64,000 nt of DNA from Adiantum capillus-veneris (Eukaryota > Streptophyta > Polypodiopsida > Polypodiales > Pteridaceae). The position numbers and the translations under genes are program-made. Positions 1 through 11,292 of this stretch are shown piece after piece. The DNA lies in contig CM043962.1 in assembly GCA_014529385.2 (NCBI GenBank), positions 122,721,970 through 122,785,969 on the forward strand. Direction: 5' to 3'. The notes below the pieces were generated by a model that made no database searches, was not told where the DNA came from, and was given only the letters and a program-made list of their open reading frames with translations. How positions within the stretch are numbered: position 1 is the first letter of the stretch; every line of letters begins with the position of its first letter.

Positions 1-120
1 TATACTACATAAAACGACATTTGTCAGCGTAGTGATATCAATGAGTATCACCAAAGTATTAACAAAATATCATCATTGTATCAATAAAAATGAATAAATC
101 ATCATGTATCAACGAAAAGC

Positions 121-690
121 ATCATAGAATAATCATTGTATCAACAAAACAACGTCATGGTATCACCGAAAATAACCATGCTATCAATGAAACAACATCA
201 TGATATCACTGAGAACAATCATTGTACCAACGAAACAACATCATGGTATCACCGAGAATAACCATGGTATCAACGAAACAACATCATGGTATCACCGAGA
301 ATAACCATGGTATCAACAAAACAACATCATGATATCACCGAGAATAATCATTGTATCAATGAAACAACATCTGGGTATCACCGAGAATAACCATGGTATC
401 AACGAAACAACATCATGGTATCACCGAGAATAACCATGGAATCAACGAAACATCATCATGGCATCACCGAGAATAACCATGGTATCAACGAAACAACATC
501 ATGGTATCACCGAGAATAACCATGGAATCAACGAAACATCATCATGGCATCACCAAGAATAACCATGGTATCAACGAAATATCATCATGGTATCAATGAA
601 AATCACCATGACCAAAGTACTAACAAAACATCATCATGGTACCATCAAAATCACTATGGTATCAACGGGAGATTATCAATAAAACGATGT
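121..690. repeat. 43-bp minisatellite array (copy 1)
   Basis: About a dozen tandem units of 43 bp with core ATCATGGTATCACCGAGAAT. Spacing was checked directly (the TCATGGT at 241 recurs at 284). Each unit contains two related half-units, one with ACATCATGGTATCAC and one with ACCATGGTATCAAC. The array grades into diverged units at both ends. It forms the middle of LARD-S and is found again in copies 2 and 3. Confidence 0.9.
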
Positions 691-899
691 AAACTATATC
701 TCTAGAAGAATAATTATACAAGAATCAATGAACGAGTATATCCTATAACAAAAGATCATGTACCAACAGTAGCTCGATAGAATTTGGACAATCATCAAAG
801 GGACAATATGTAACTGGCTTCTGCAGTAAAGTTACGTCAGTAACAAATATATAAGTGATGAAGAGAAAATATAATTGAGAAGTTTTCAATTATGAGGAA

Positions 900-2120
900 A
901 ATCAAAAGCAGAAAGTAAAATTTGCTTTGCAAACATATTCGCGGTATGAAAATGATAACCCAAAATTGGTTCAAAATTTAGAGAAAGTTTCTTCTGTAAA
1001 GTTGTAGACCACATCGATTCCGATGGCTCAAGCGAATAGTTTCTGCAAACTTGTTTTCAATTAGCAGAAAAATAAAAAAACCAAAAACGAAAGTTGCTTT
1101 TCAGGCATGTACGCAGTCCGTAAACGATAACCCAAAATCGGTGCAGAATTTCAAAAAAGTTTCTTCTGCAAAGTTGTAGACCACATCAATTCTGATGGCT
1201 TAGATGAATAGTTTCTGCAAAATCATTTTTTCAATTAGGAGAAAAATCAAAAAACAAAAAATGAAAGTTTCTTTTCAGGCATGTACGCAGTTCGCCAACG
1301 ATAGCTCAAAATCATGCAAAATTTGAAAAAAAACTTTGTTCTGCAAAGTTATAGACCACATCAATTTCAGTGTCTTCGCGGGCTGTTTCTGCAAAATCGT
1401 TCTCAATTAGGAAAAAAATCGAAAACAAAAAGTGAATGTTGCTTTTCAGACATGTACGCAGTCCGCTAACAATAACTCAAAATTAGTGCAGAATTTGGAA
1501 AAAATTTCCTCTGCAAAGTTGTATACCACATCGATTCGGATGCTTATAAGGGGCTAGTTTCTGCAAAATCGTTTTCAAGCAAAATCAAAATAAAAAACAA
1601 AAAGCGAAGTTGCTTTTCAGGCATGTACGTAGTCTGCGAATGATAAGTCAAAATTGGTGCAAAATTTTAAAAAACTTTCTTTTGCAAAGTTGTAGACCAC
1701 ATTGGTTTTGGTGCCATTAATTGGTAGTTTCTGCAAAATCGTTTTCAATTAAGAGAAAAAACAAAAACATAAAACGAAAGTTGCTTTTGAGGTATGTACG
1801 CAGTCCGCGAACGATAACTCAACATTGGTGCAAATTTTGAAAAAACTTTCTTTTGCAAAGTTGTAGACCACATCGATTTCAGTGCCTCCAATGAGTAGTT
1901 TCTGCAAAATCGTTTTTAATTAGCAGAAAAATAAAAAACAAAAAGTAAAAGTTGCTTTTCAGGTATGTACGCAGTCCACGAACGATAACTCAAAATCGGT
2001 GCAGAATTGAAAAAAAATTCTTCTGCAAAGTTGAAGACCACATCAATTCCGGTGCTTTTAGCGAGTAGTTTCAACAAAATCCTTTTCAATCAGGAGAAAA
2101 ATCGAAAACAAAAACGTACT
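900..2120. repeat. 171-bp satellite array (copy 1)
   Basis: Seven units, marked by the motif GTAGACCACATC or close variants at 1004, 1176, 1351, 1521, 1692, 1863 and 2033. The spacing is 170-175 bp. Each unit has an AAAGTTGTAGACCACATC block, a TAGTTTCTGCAAAATCG block and a GGCATGTACGCAGTCCG block. Unit length is close to a nucleosome repeat, as in many centromeric satellites. Here, however, the array lies inside an LTR element, between the primer-binding site and the 43-bp array. Confidence 0.92.
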
Positions 2121-2132
2121 ACTCTGATACCA

Positions 2133-2280
2133 TGTTGAAAGAGGGAGAGAGAGAGAGAGCACAGAAATAGAACCCCAAAGTGTGTAGAATACACACATGA
2201 GATGATGTATATATAGAGAGGATTTGGGTGCCATATATAGAGAAGCCATATATTGAGTAGCTTCACATATAAGCTCAACA
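2133..2280 (-). repeat. 5' LTR of LARD-S copy 1
   Basis: 148-bp LTR bounded by the inverted repeat TGTTGA...TCAACA. Immediately inside, at 2121-2132, the minus strand reads TGGTATCAGAGT. This matches the 3' end of plant initiator tRNA-Met at 11 of 12 positions and is the primer-binding site. The LTR contains a GA-rich tract and TATATATA motifs. Confidence 0.88.
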
Positions 2281-3222
2281 TGGCATGCTCGAATGAGGTG
2301 CTACGGTAGTGTGGAGTTGTATAGGTGTGCCTCTGTTGGAGGGCGTTGCATGGAGATCTCAGGCCGAGAAGTCTCTGGGTGAGGTGTCCGGTAGGACTTC
2401 TTTCTCTATGTTTCTTTTTCTCGTCTGCCCCCATATTTTCTATCATAGGGGAGGTTTAGCCCCTCTTGCCTCCTTATTGAGAGGGTAAATGGGTGGCCTG
2501 GATATTGTTTCATCACGGATGCTCTCAGTTTGGCACTTCGGGTGTTCATTGCTAGGGCAAGGCTCCCTTCTAATAGCCCGTGGTCTCGGCTTCAAGGTGC
2601 ATGTCGGCTCTGATCTTGGAGAAAGGTGGTGCTTCTGATTGGATGACTTGTGATTTTGGCCTTGGTTGTGGGTTAGGCTCGGTTATTCATGGTGGCCTTG
2701 ACAGAGTACAAGCCCAAGGTGGTCCGCTTTACTTTGCGACGTTATAGGTGTTCTTGTTTGGATCTTTTTTAGCTGATGCCCCTAGAGGTGGCTTTCAATG
2801 GTCAAGCTATTATGTTGGCTCTATTCAGAAGTTTCCTTTGGGCAGACAGTTCGTACGTGGTAGAGGCATCATCTTGGTGGCAACTAGACATGCCTCTACT
2901 AGTGATGGGGATTGTGGGTCCCGCCCTCTCGGCATGCTATGTGGATCAATTTTTTGTTTGTTCTGGGTCAGCATCTCTTGTTTTGGCTAGTTGTTAAGGG
3001 TCGTCGATCTATGGTCATCTGGTGGTTATCAGAGTTGTTTGTGTATTTGTCGGTTAGGCCTCCGTGTAAAAGGTCATGATCTAGTTGTTTTTTTGTTGTG
3101 CTACTCTGATGCCATGGCTCATTTTGAGCATAGCTTTTTATGTAAATTTTTTTGCTACATAATATATATACTAGTCACTATTGTGAGTATTGAAAAAAAA
3201 AAATTGAATAGTCTTCATTTTA

Positions 3223-3223
3223 C

Positions 3224-3296
<73 letters not shown>
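3223..3296. repeat. Compound (CT)n(CA)n microsatellite
   Basis: CT dinucleotides followed directly by CA dinucleotides. The same compound tract sits at the homologous place in the second duplication copy (10234-10313) with a different length. Further GA and CA tracts lie at 3460-3489 and 3632-3650. Confidence 0.95.
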
Positions 3297-3298
<2 letters not shown>

Positions 3299-3454
3299 TT
3301 GTATAGTAAAAAAAAACCCCTAATCAACGTTTTTTTTAATAACACAAGAGCTCTCTCATTGTATAGTAAAAAAAATCTCCCTACACGGACGGTTTTTTTT
3401 AATTAACACAAGGTCTTTAAAATAAGAAAAGCGTATTCACTTATACATTTACTA

Positions 3455-3494
<40 letters not shown>

Positions 3495-4117
3495 CTCCCT
3501 AATCGAGGGTTTTTTTTTAATAACACAAGAGCTCTCTCATTGTATAGTTAAAAAAAACTCCCTACACCGATGGTTTTTTTTTTATAACACGAGCTTTAAA
3601 ATAAGAAAAGCATATTCACTTATACATTTAGTACACACACACACACACAGAGTGGAAGCTAGACTGAACGATTTCATCTCTTGTCAATGAAAATTTGTGA
3701 TGATTAGCAATTTTGATTCTCACCCTATCTTTCATCGATAGTGCCTCTCATTAACTCGCTCGGTTTTATCATCGCTCGAAAAAGTTCACTCAAAGTTTGG
3801 GATCCCTCATATTGCTTCACATAATTTGTGTGCAAGAACTTTCATCTTTTTATGGTTTAGCGTAGGTCCGCTGAAAGGAAAAAAAATATTTCATGTAAAA
3901 ATCTTAGGGGTATACGTACAAAAAGGTGTTATAAAATCTCTTCAATTAATTATTAATTAAAAAAGTGTCCAAAAGGTATTATAGAAGCTCTTAAATTAAT
4001 TATTAATCAAAGGAATTTTTCACAAAATTAGTAAAATTTTGATCAAATAGATCCCGTAATGCTGTTCTTTTTTAGATTTGTTTCAGATTTTGGATTAAAT
4101 AGGAAAACCCAAACAAA

Positions 4118-4145
4118 CCCCCCCCCCCCCCCCCCCCCCCCCCCC
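4118..4145. repeat. 28-bp poly-C tract
   Basis: Uninterrupted run of 28 C followed by ACC and a poly-A run. The homologous place in copy 2 has 38 C, and the inverted copy near 55.04 kb has a broken G-rich tract. It could form i-motif or G-quadruplex structures and is also prone to sequencing error. Confidence 0.9.
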
Positions 4146-4678
4146 ACCAAAAAAAAAAAAAAATCTAAAAAAAACTATTCTTGTGATCATTATTGACTAT
4201 GGTTTTGCACAAATATACTAGAGTGAATATGGGAGTATCCCATAAGTTTGGGACTAGTGGCCAAACCATTGTAATGACAACATTGTAACTTTAATTTCTA
4301 CGTGTGGTAGGCTAACTCAAAGCTCAATCAAGTGCATTTTCATAGTGTTTTTTGGCTCTCCTTTGGTTTTTGTCTACTCCGAATTCCTCTGGACATCATT
4401 GAAGGTTGTGGTAAAGCCTCTTCTAGTGGTGGCATCCAAGGTGTGTCGGCTTGTCAATTGTGTCTTTTTAGTTATGTTGATGTTTTGTGGTTTTGGGGGA
4501 TTCATGTAGAACCCCTTGAACTCATATGCTCTTGTGTGATCATGGTGATTGTCCTTGGAATGGTTGATGCCTAAGCTCAATTGGAGCAGAGTTGTGATTG
4601 TAAATTTTTTGTGCTCTTATTTCAGTATAACACGCATTGTCTGTGAGTTTTGCAAAACAAACGAAGTTTAGAGCCATG

Positions 4679-4680
<2 letters not shown>

Positions 4681-4724
<44 letters not shown>

Positions 4725-5230
4725 CTCGCACAGGTGCTTGTGAATGTAGACTAAGGTTGAAGCTACTCGGGCTCGTGACCTACAAGCAACAAAGCATGTA
4801 CTCTCTCTCATATTGCACATGTGCTTGTGAATGTAGACTAAGATTGAAGTTACTTGAGCTCGTACCTGCAAGCAACAAAGCATGTACTGTAGATCATTGC
4901 AAGCGCTTTCTTGCTTGTCGAGCTCCACACAAAGAATTATAAAAAGACTTATTGACTATTTTTCTAACTCGCAGACATTGATCCACGTGCATGCAACACC
5001 TTCGACATGTGTCTTGCCACGTGTATCTCCCCACACCCCTGTTGTCGCGTGCCCTAGCCTAGCCTAGTCACCACCTTCTCTTTTCTTTGAACTACCTGGA
5101 AGCAACAAAGCATGTATTGTAGATCACTGCAAGCGTTTTCTTGCTTGTCGAGCTCCGCACAAAGAATTATAAAAATACTTACCTAACTATTTTTCTACCT
5201 CGCACACATTGCTCCACGCATGCAACCATA
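4681..5230. repeat. CT microsatellite and local direct duplications
   Basis: A CT tract at 4681-4721 marks where this copy departs from the second duplication copy. Beyond it, TGAATGTAGACTAAG recurs at 4741 and 4828 (period 87). A segment of about 130 bp starting AGCAACAAAGCATGTA near 4871 recurs near 5101. No gene is recognisable. Confidence 0.75.
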
Positions 5231-5893
5231 TTGAAGAGTTTTGAAGGTCTAGAAGGTGTAAAGAATATGGAAGGTTGAAAGTAATTTGCAGTAGCATTCT
5301 TGTTGATCATGGGAGACTCGATCTAGAATGCTTGACAAGAAAAATTAATGCACCTAGTGGCGTTTTTCACCTTCTCTTGATGGAGAATATTTGCAATCTG
5401 CTGCACAAGCAAGACGCTTGCTTCACAGGGTCCACCGACGGCGGGTAGCTACACTAAAGTGAGCCATCGAACAAAAAATAAAATGTAAACAAAATTGGCT
5501 AGCTGATGCATCACACAAAAAGGAGGGTCCCCCATAGGATCTATCACTTGATATCACTTGAGGATACCATAGCGAGCTCCTTGGGGAGTTTCTAGAGAGC
5601 CACTTAAGAGGGCGACGTGAGAAACAAAAACACTTCTAGGTTAGTCGCATGAGGTAGTACTAGAGGATAGCCTATAGGTTGATTAATGGCTTCCAGAGCA
5701 TTTTGTTGTTGTTGTTGCAAGAGACCCGCTGAACTACAACATTTGATTGGCTGAGTCACTTGCGAGAATGAGCCTGATGTGTTAGGAATGACAAGATGTT
5801 TTGGCATGAATATTGCACATAAATATAGTTCTTCGACGATGATGATGACGAGAGTGGCACAAACCATGCAAAGCTGCATAGCTGTGTAGAGTA
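5231..5893. other. Unassigned non-coding stretch
   Basis: AT-rich sequence with no convincing coding potential, no LTR ends and no tandem repeat. The longest open frame (5604-5903, minus) lacks recognisable domains. Confidence 0.5.
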
Positions 5894-6107
5894 GGCATTG
5901 CAAAATCTGGAAGGGGGTTGGGAATCTTTACCGCTTCTTAAAAACATTCAATGAATCTTTGAGTCTCTTGTGATTTTATTTCTTTTGAAGCCATTAGGAA
6001 TACCATTTTAAATTATAAAAAGTGAATAGAGTCAACGCACCCTTGGGTTGTGCGGGAGCAAGGCCTCCTCCGTATAGCAGAGCTTGTGAGGCATCGAAGC
6101 TTGGGGT

Positions 6108-6156
<49 letters not shown>

Positions 6157-6401
6157 ACAGAAATAGAACCCCAAAGTGTGTAGAATAGGCATTGCAAAAT
6201 CCGGAAGGGGGTTGGGAATCTATACCGCTTCTTAAAAACATTTAATGAATCTTTGAGTCTCTTGTGATTTTATTTCTTTTGAAGCCATTAGGAATACCAT
6301 TTTAAATTATAAAAAGTGAATAGAGTCAATGGACCCTTGGGTTGTGCGGGAGCAAGGCCTCCTCCGTATAGCAGAGCTTGTGAGGCATCGAAGCTTGGGG
6401 T

Positions 6402-6462
<61 letters not shown>

Positions 6463-6481
6463 ACAGAAATAGAGCCCCAAA
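5894..6481. repeat. 294-bp tandem duplication including part of an LTR
   Basis: The segment starting GGCATTGCAAAATC at 5894 recurs at 6188. Each copy runs through a unique flank, then TGTTGAGAGAG and the first part of the LARD-S LTR (GCACAGAAATAG...GTGTGTAGAATA). In the first copy (6107-6187) the LTR is cut short and joins the second flank copy. In the second, the LTR continues complete from 6401. The duplication therefore arose after LARD-S inserted. Confidence 0.85.
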
Positions 6482-6582
6482 GTGTGTAGAATACACATAT
6501 GAGATGATGTATATATAGAGGGGACCTGGGTGCCATATATAGAAAAGCCATATATTGAGTAGCTTCAAATATAAGCTCAACA
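6401..6582 (-). repeat. 3' LTR of LARD-S copy 2
   Basis: 182-bp TGTTGA...TCAACA repeat. It is longer than the 5' LTR because its GA tract has expanded. The polypurine tract is just inside at 6583-6590. Confidence 0.88.
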
Positions 6583-7320
6583 GCCCCGCTCAAATAAGGG
6601 TCCCTAACTGTGGATGAAAAAACCCATGGGGGATCAAGGGAAAAATACACACCTCTATCTACACCCACCGTTATATTATAAAAATCATTGAATGTACAAA
6701 TGTTCATGAGGAGCTACATCACTCCTTTTACAGTGAATATTTTATGAGAAGCTACATCACTCCTTTTACAATGAATGTTTTATGAGGAATTACATTACTC
6801 CTATCCTATCAAATACAATAATGAATACAAAGGTTCAATAAAGAGGTGGAAAGGCTATCGATTAGCTCATAATCAGAAGTGTCTCCGTGAATCTGTTGTG
6901 TAGCTTGTCATCAATATGGAATCACAAAACATGTCTTCATAAATCTTTTATTGTCAATAAGTTTGTCTTCATGAAATCAATTCTTTGATCAATCCTACAT
7001 AGATCATAGACTCAAAAAACATAGTCATGAAAATTATTAGCATCGTTAGTGAAATAATTACATTCACAATGCCATAAGAGATGGTTCGCGACACCACTCT
7101 TTTGACGACATATATACGCACGACAATATATAAGGATGAACGTAAAATTACAAGATGCGTGATTACGTGATGCAAATGATATGTGTATATACTACATAAA
7201 ACGACAATTATCAACGTAGTGATATCAATGAGTATCATCAAAGTATTAACAAAATATCATCATTGTATCAATAAAAATGAATAAATCATCATGTATCAAC
7301 GAAAAGCATCATAGAATAAT

Positions 7321-7905
7321 CATTGTATCAACGAAACAACGTCATGGTATCACCGAGAATAACCATGCTATCAACGAAACAACATCATGATATCACTGAG
7401 AATAATCATTGTACCAACGAAACAACATCATGGTATCACCGAGAATAACCATGGTATCAACGAAACAACATCATGGTATCATCGAGAATAATCATGGTGT
7501 CAACAAAACAACATCACGATATCACCGAGAATAATCATTGCATCAATGAAACAACATCATGGTATCACCGAGAATAACCATGGTATCAACGAAACAACAT
7601 CATGGTATCACGGAGAATAACCATGGTATCAACGAAACAACATAATGGTATCACCGAGAATAACCATGGAATCCACGAAACATCATCATGGCATCACCAA
7701 GAATAACCATGGTATCAACGAAACAACATCATAGTATCACTGAGAATGACCATGGAATCAACAAAACATCATCATGGCATGACCGAGCATAACCATTGTA
7801 TCAACGAAATATCATCATGGTATCAATGAAAATCACCATGACCAAAGTACTAACAAAACATCATCATGGTACCGTCAAAATCACTATGGTATCAAAACGA
7901 GAGAT
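7321..7905. repeat. 43-bp minisatellite array (copy 2)
   Basis: Same 43-bp unit as at 121-690, with unit-specific substitutions and occasional small changes. Confidence 0.9.
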
Positions 7906-8149
7906 TATCAGTAAAACGATGTGAACTGTATCTCTAGAAGAATAATTATACAGGATTCAATGAACGAGTATATCATATAACAAAAGATCATGTACCAACA
8001 GTAGTTCGAGGGAATTTGGACAATCATCAAAGGGACAATATGTAACTGGCTTCTGCAGCAAAGTTACGTCAGTAACAAATATATGATTGATGAAGAGAAA
8101 ATATAATTGAGAAGTTTTCAATTATGAGGAAAATCAAAAGCAGAAAGTA

Positions 8150-9120
8150 AAATTTGCTTTGCAAACATATTCGCAGTATGAGAACGATAACCCAAAATTG
8201 GTGCAAAATTTAGAGAAAGTTTCTTCTACAAAGTTGTAGACCACATCGATTCCGATGGCTCAAGCGAATAGTTTCTGCAAAATTGTTTTCAATTAGCAGA
8301 AAAATAAAAAAACCAAAAACGAAAGTTGCTTTTCAGGCATGTACGCAGTCCGTAAACGATAACCCAAAATCAGTGCAGAATTTAAAGAAAGTTCCTTGTA
8401 GACCACATCGATTCCGATGGCTCAAGCGAATAGTTTCTGCAAAATAGGAGAAAAATCAAAAAACAAAAAACGAAAGTTTCTTTTCAGGCATGTATGCAAT
8501 TCACCAACGATAACTCAAAATCATGCAAAATTTGAAAAAAAAAACTTTCTTCTGCAAAGTTATAGACCACAACGATTTCAGTGCCTTCGCGGGCTGTTTC
8601 TACAAAATCGTTCACAATTAGGAAAAAAATCGAAAACAAAAAGCGAAAGTTGCTTTCCAGACATGTACGCAGTCCGCCAACGATAACTCAAAATCAGTGC
8701 AGAATTTGGGAAAATTTTCTTCTACAAAGTTGTATACCACATCGATTCCGATGCCTGTTAACGGATAGTTTCTGCAAAATTGTTTCCAATCAAAAGAAAA
8801 ATAAAAAACAAAAAGCAAAATTGCTTTTCAGGCATGTACGCAGTCTGCGAACGATAAGTCAAAATTGGTGCAGAATTTTAAAAAACTTTCTTCTGCAAAG
8901 TTATAGACCACATCGATTTTGGTGCCATAGACCACATCGATTTAAGAAAAAAATCAAAAACATAAAATGAAAGGTGCTTTTGAGGTATGTACGCAGTCCA
9001 CGAACGATAACTCAACATTGGTGCAGAATTTGAAAAAAATTTCTTCTGCAAAGTTGTAGACCACATTGATTTCGGTGCTTTGGGCGACCAGTTTCAACAA
9101 AATATTTTTCAATCAGGAGA
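8150..9120. repeat. 171-bp satellite array (copy 2)
   Basis: Six to seven units, with the GTAGACCACATC-type marker near 8236, 8398, 8572, 8732, 8903 and 9056. A short truncated unit near 8928 shows internal deletion. Open frames here (for example 8417-8686 and 8581-8970) come from the repeat unit and are not genes. Confidence 0.9.
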
Positions 9121-9155
9121 AAACTCGAAAACGAAAACGTACTACTCTGATACCA

Positions 9156-9299
9156 TGTTGAGAGAGGGAAAGAGAGAGCACAGAATTAGAACCCCAAAGT
9201 GTGTAGAATACACACATGAGATGATGTATATATATAGAGGACTTGGGTGCCATATATAGAGAAGCCATATATTGAGTAGCTTCACATATAAGCTCAACA
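9156..9299 (-). repeat. 5' LTR of LARD-S copy 2
   Basis: 144 bp, TGTTGA...TCAACA, directly abutting the primer-binding site at 9144-9155 and the TGGGG target copy at 9300-9304. Confidence 0.9.
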
Positions 9300-10231
9300 T
9301 GGGGTGCTTGAATGAGGTGCTACGGTAGTGTGGAGTTGTATAGGTGTGCCTCTGTTGGAGAGCGTTGCATGGAGATCTCAGGCCGGGAAGTCTCTAGGTG
9401 AGGTGTCCGGTAGGACTTCTTTCTCGCTATCTCTTTTCCTCGTCTGTCCCCATATTTTCTATCATAGGGGAGGTTTAGCCCCTCTTGCCTCCTTATTGAG
9501 AGAGTAAATGGGTGGCCTGGATACTGTTTCATCACGGATGCTCTCGGTTTGGCACTTCGGGTGTTCATTGCTAGGGCAAAGCTCCCTTCTAATAGCCTAT
9601 GGTCTCGGCTTCAAGGTGCATGTCGGCTCTATCTTGAAGAAAGGTGGTGCTTCTGATTGGATGGCTTGTGATTTTGGCCTTGGTTGTGGGTTAGGCTCGA
9701 TTATTCATGGTGGTCTTGACAGACTACAAGCCCAAGGTGGTCTGCTTTACTTTGCGACGTTATAGGTGTTCTTGTTTGGATCTTGTTTAGTTGATGCCCC
9801 TAGAGGTGGCTTTCAATGGTCAAGCTATTATGTTGGCTCTATTCAGAGGTTCCCTTTGGGCAGACAGTTCGTACGTGATAGAGGCATCATCTTGGTGGCA
9901 ACTAGACATGCCTCTACTAGTGATGGGGATTGTGGGTCCCGCCCTCTCGGCATGCTATGTGGATCAATTTTTTGTTTGTTCTGGGTCAGCATCTCTTGTT
10001 TTGGCTAGTTTGTTAAGGGTCGTCTATGGTCACCTGGTGGTTATCAGAGTTGTTTGTGTATTTGTCGGTTAGGCCTCCTTGTAAAAGGTCATGATCTAGT
10101 TGTTTTTTTGTTGTGCTACTCTAATGCCATGGCTCATTTTGAGCATAGCTTTTTATGTAGATTTTTTTGCTACATAATATATATACTAGTCACTATTGTG
10201 AGTATTGAAAAAAAATGAATAGTCTTCATTT

Positions 10232-10233
<2 letters not shown>

Positions 10234-10313
<80 letters not shown>
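10234..10313. repeat. Compound (CT)n(AC)n microsatellite
   Basis: Homologous to the tract at 3223-3296. Related tracts nearby are GA at 10472-10512 and CA at about 10670-10726. Confidence 0.95.
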
Positions 10314-10315
<2 letters not shown>

Positions 10316-10468
10316 TTGTATAGTAAAAAAAAAACCTAATCGACATTTTTTTTAATAACACAAGAGCTCTCTCATTGTATAGTAAAAAAAATCTCCCTAC
10401 ACCGACGGTTTTTTTTAATTAACACAAGGTCTTTAAAATAAGAAAAGCGTATTCACTTATACATTCAG

Positions 10469-10514
<46 letters not shown>

Positions 10515-10666
10515 AGAGAGAAAGAAACAATCTCCCTAATCGAGGGTTTTTTTTTAATAACATTAGAGCTCTCTCATTGTATAGTAAAAAAAATCTCCCT
10601 ACACCGACGGTTTTTTTTTAATAACACGAGCTTTAAAATAAGAAAAGCGTATTCACTTATACATTT

Positions 10667-10729
<63 letters not shown>

Positions 10730-11243
10730 AGAGAGAGTGGAAGCTAGATTGAACGATTGCATCTCTTGTTAATGAAAATTTGTGATGATTAGCAATTTTG
10801 ATTCTCACCCTATCTTTCATCAATAGTGCCTCTCATTACTCGCTCGGTTTTATCATCGCTTGAAAAAGTTTGCTCGAGGTTTGGGATCCCTCATATTGCC
10901 TCACACAATTTGTGTGCAAGAACTTTCATCTTTTTATGGTTTAGCGTAGGTCCGCTGCAAGGAGAAAAAATATTTCATGTAAAAATCTTAGGGGTATACA
11001 TACAAAAAGGTGGCTAAAAGGTATTAAAAAGGTGTTATAAAATCTCTTCAATTAATTATTAATTAAAAAAGTGTCCAAAAGGTATTATAGAAGCTCTTAA
11101 ATTAATTATTAATTAATAGAATTTTTCACAAAATTAGTAAAATTTTGATCAAATAGATCCTGTAATGCTGTTCTTTTTTAGATTTGTTTGAGATTTTGGA
11201 TTAAAAAGGAAAAAAAACACACACACACACTCTCTCCTCCTCC

Positions 11244-11244
<1 letters not shown>

Positions 11245-11282
<38 letters not shown>
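11245..11282. repeat. 38-bp poly-C tract
   Basis: Run of 38 C, preceded by AC and CTC repeats and followed by poly-A. It occupies the same place as the 28-C tract in copy 1. Confidence 0.9.

Positions 11283-11292
<10 letters not shown>

Larger units (their letters stand above)
1..2280 (-). mobile_element. LARD-S copy 1, non-coding LTR element, 3' part outside window
   Basis: This is the 5' end and interior of a small LTR retrotransposon on the minus strand. Seen: an LTR at 2133-2280, a primer-binding site immediately inside it, then a 171-bp tandem array and a 43-bp tandem array running toward position 1. The same order is found in the complete copy at 6401-9299. The interior has no credible protein gene: open frames in it follow the repeats and are not conserved between copies. 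The element must therefore use proteins supplied in trans, as TRIM and LARD elements do. Its 3' LTR and polypurine tract should lie before the window. Confidence 0.8.
2281..4680. repeat. Segmental duplication block, copy 1 (non-coding)
   Basis: This 2.4 kb is repeated in the same orientation at 9300-11812, including microsatellite positions and a poly-C tract. It holds an 80-codon open frame at 2748-2990, conserved in the other copy but without any recognisable domain, and an AT-rich stretch at 3300-3650. In that stretch a module of about 200 bp (GAGCTCTCTCATTGTATAGT ... AAAGCGTATTCACTTATAC) recurs, separated by GA and CA microsatellites. No convincing gene was found. Confidence 0.85.
6401..9299 (-). 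mobile_element. LARD-S copy 2, complete non-coding LTR retrotransposon
   Basis: Complete 2.9 kb element on the minus strand. Seen in minus-strand order: 5' LTR 9156-9299, primer-binding site TGGTATCAGAGT at 9144-9155, 171-bp array, 43-bp array, unique segment of about 600 bp, two or three 38-bp repeats (AGCTACATCACTCCTTTTAC), purine-rich tract GAGCGGGG, 3' LTR 6401-6582. Five-base target-site duplication TGGGG is exact at 6396-6400 and 9300-9304. There is no gag or pol. Classified as a LARD or large TRIM from structure; the autonomous partner is unknown. Confidence 0.92.

Noticed and set aside
121-690. CRISPR array
   Set aside because: The repeats are contiguous without spacers and the context is a plant retroelement.
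8417-8970. Basic open frames in the 171-bp array
   Set aside because: They follow the satellite unit; the corresponding units in copies 1 and 3 are closed or differ in frame.
6401-9299. Retrozyme (hammerhead-bearing small LTR element)
   Set aside because: The small non-coding LTR structure with a tRNA-Met primer site is similar, but I could not find the hammerhead core (CTGATGA with GAAA) in the LTR.
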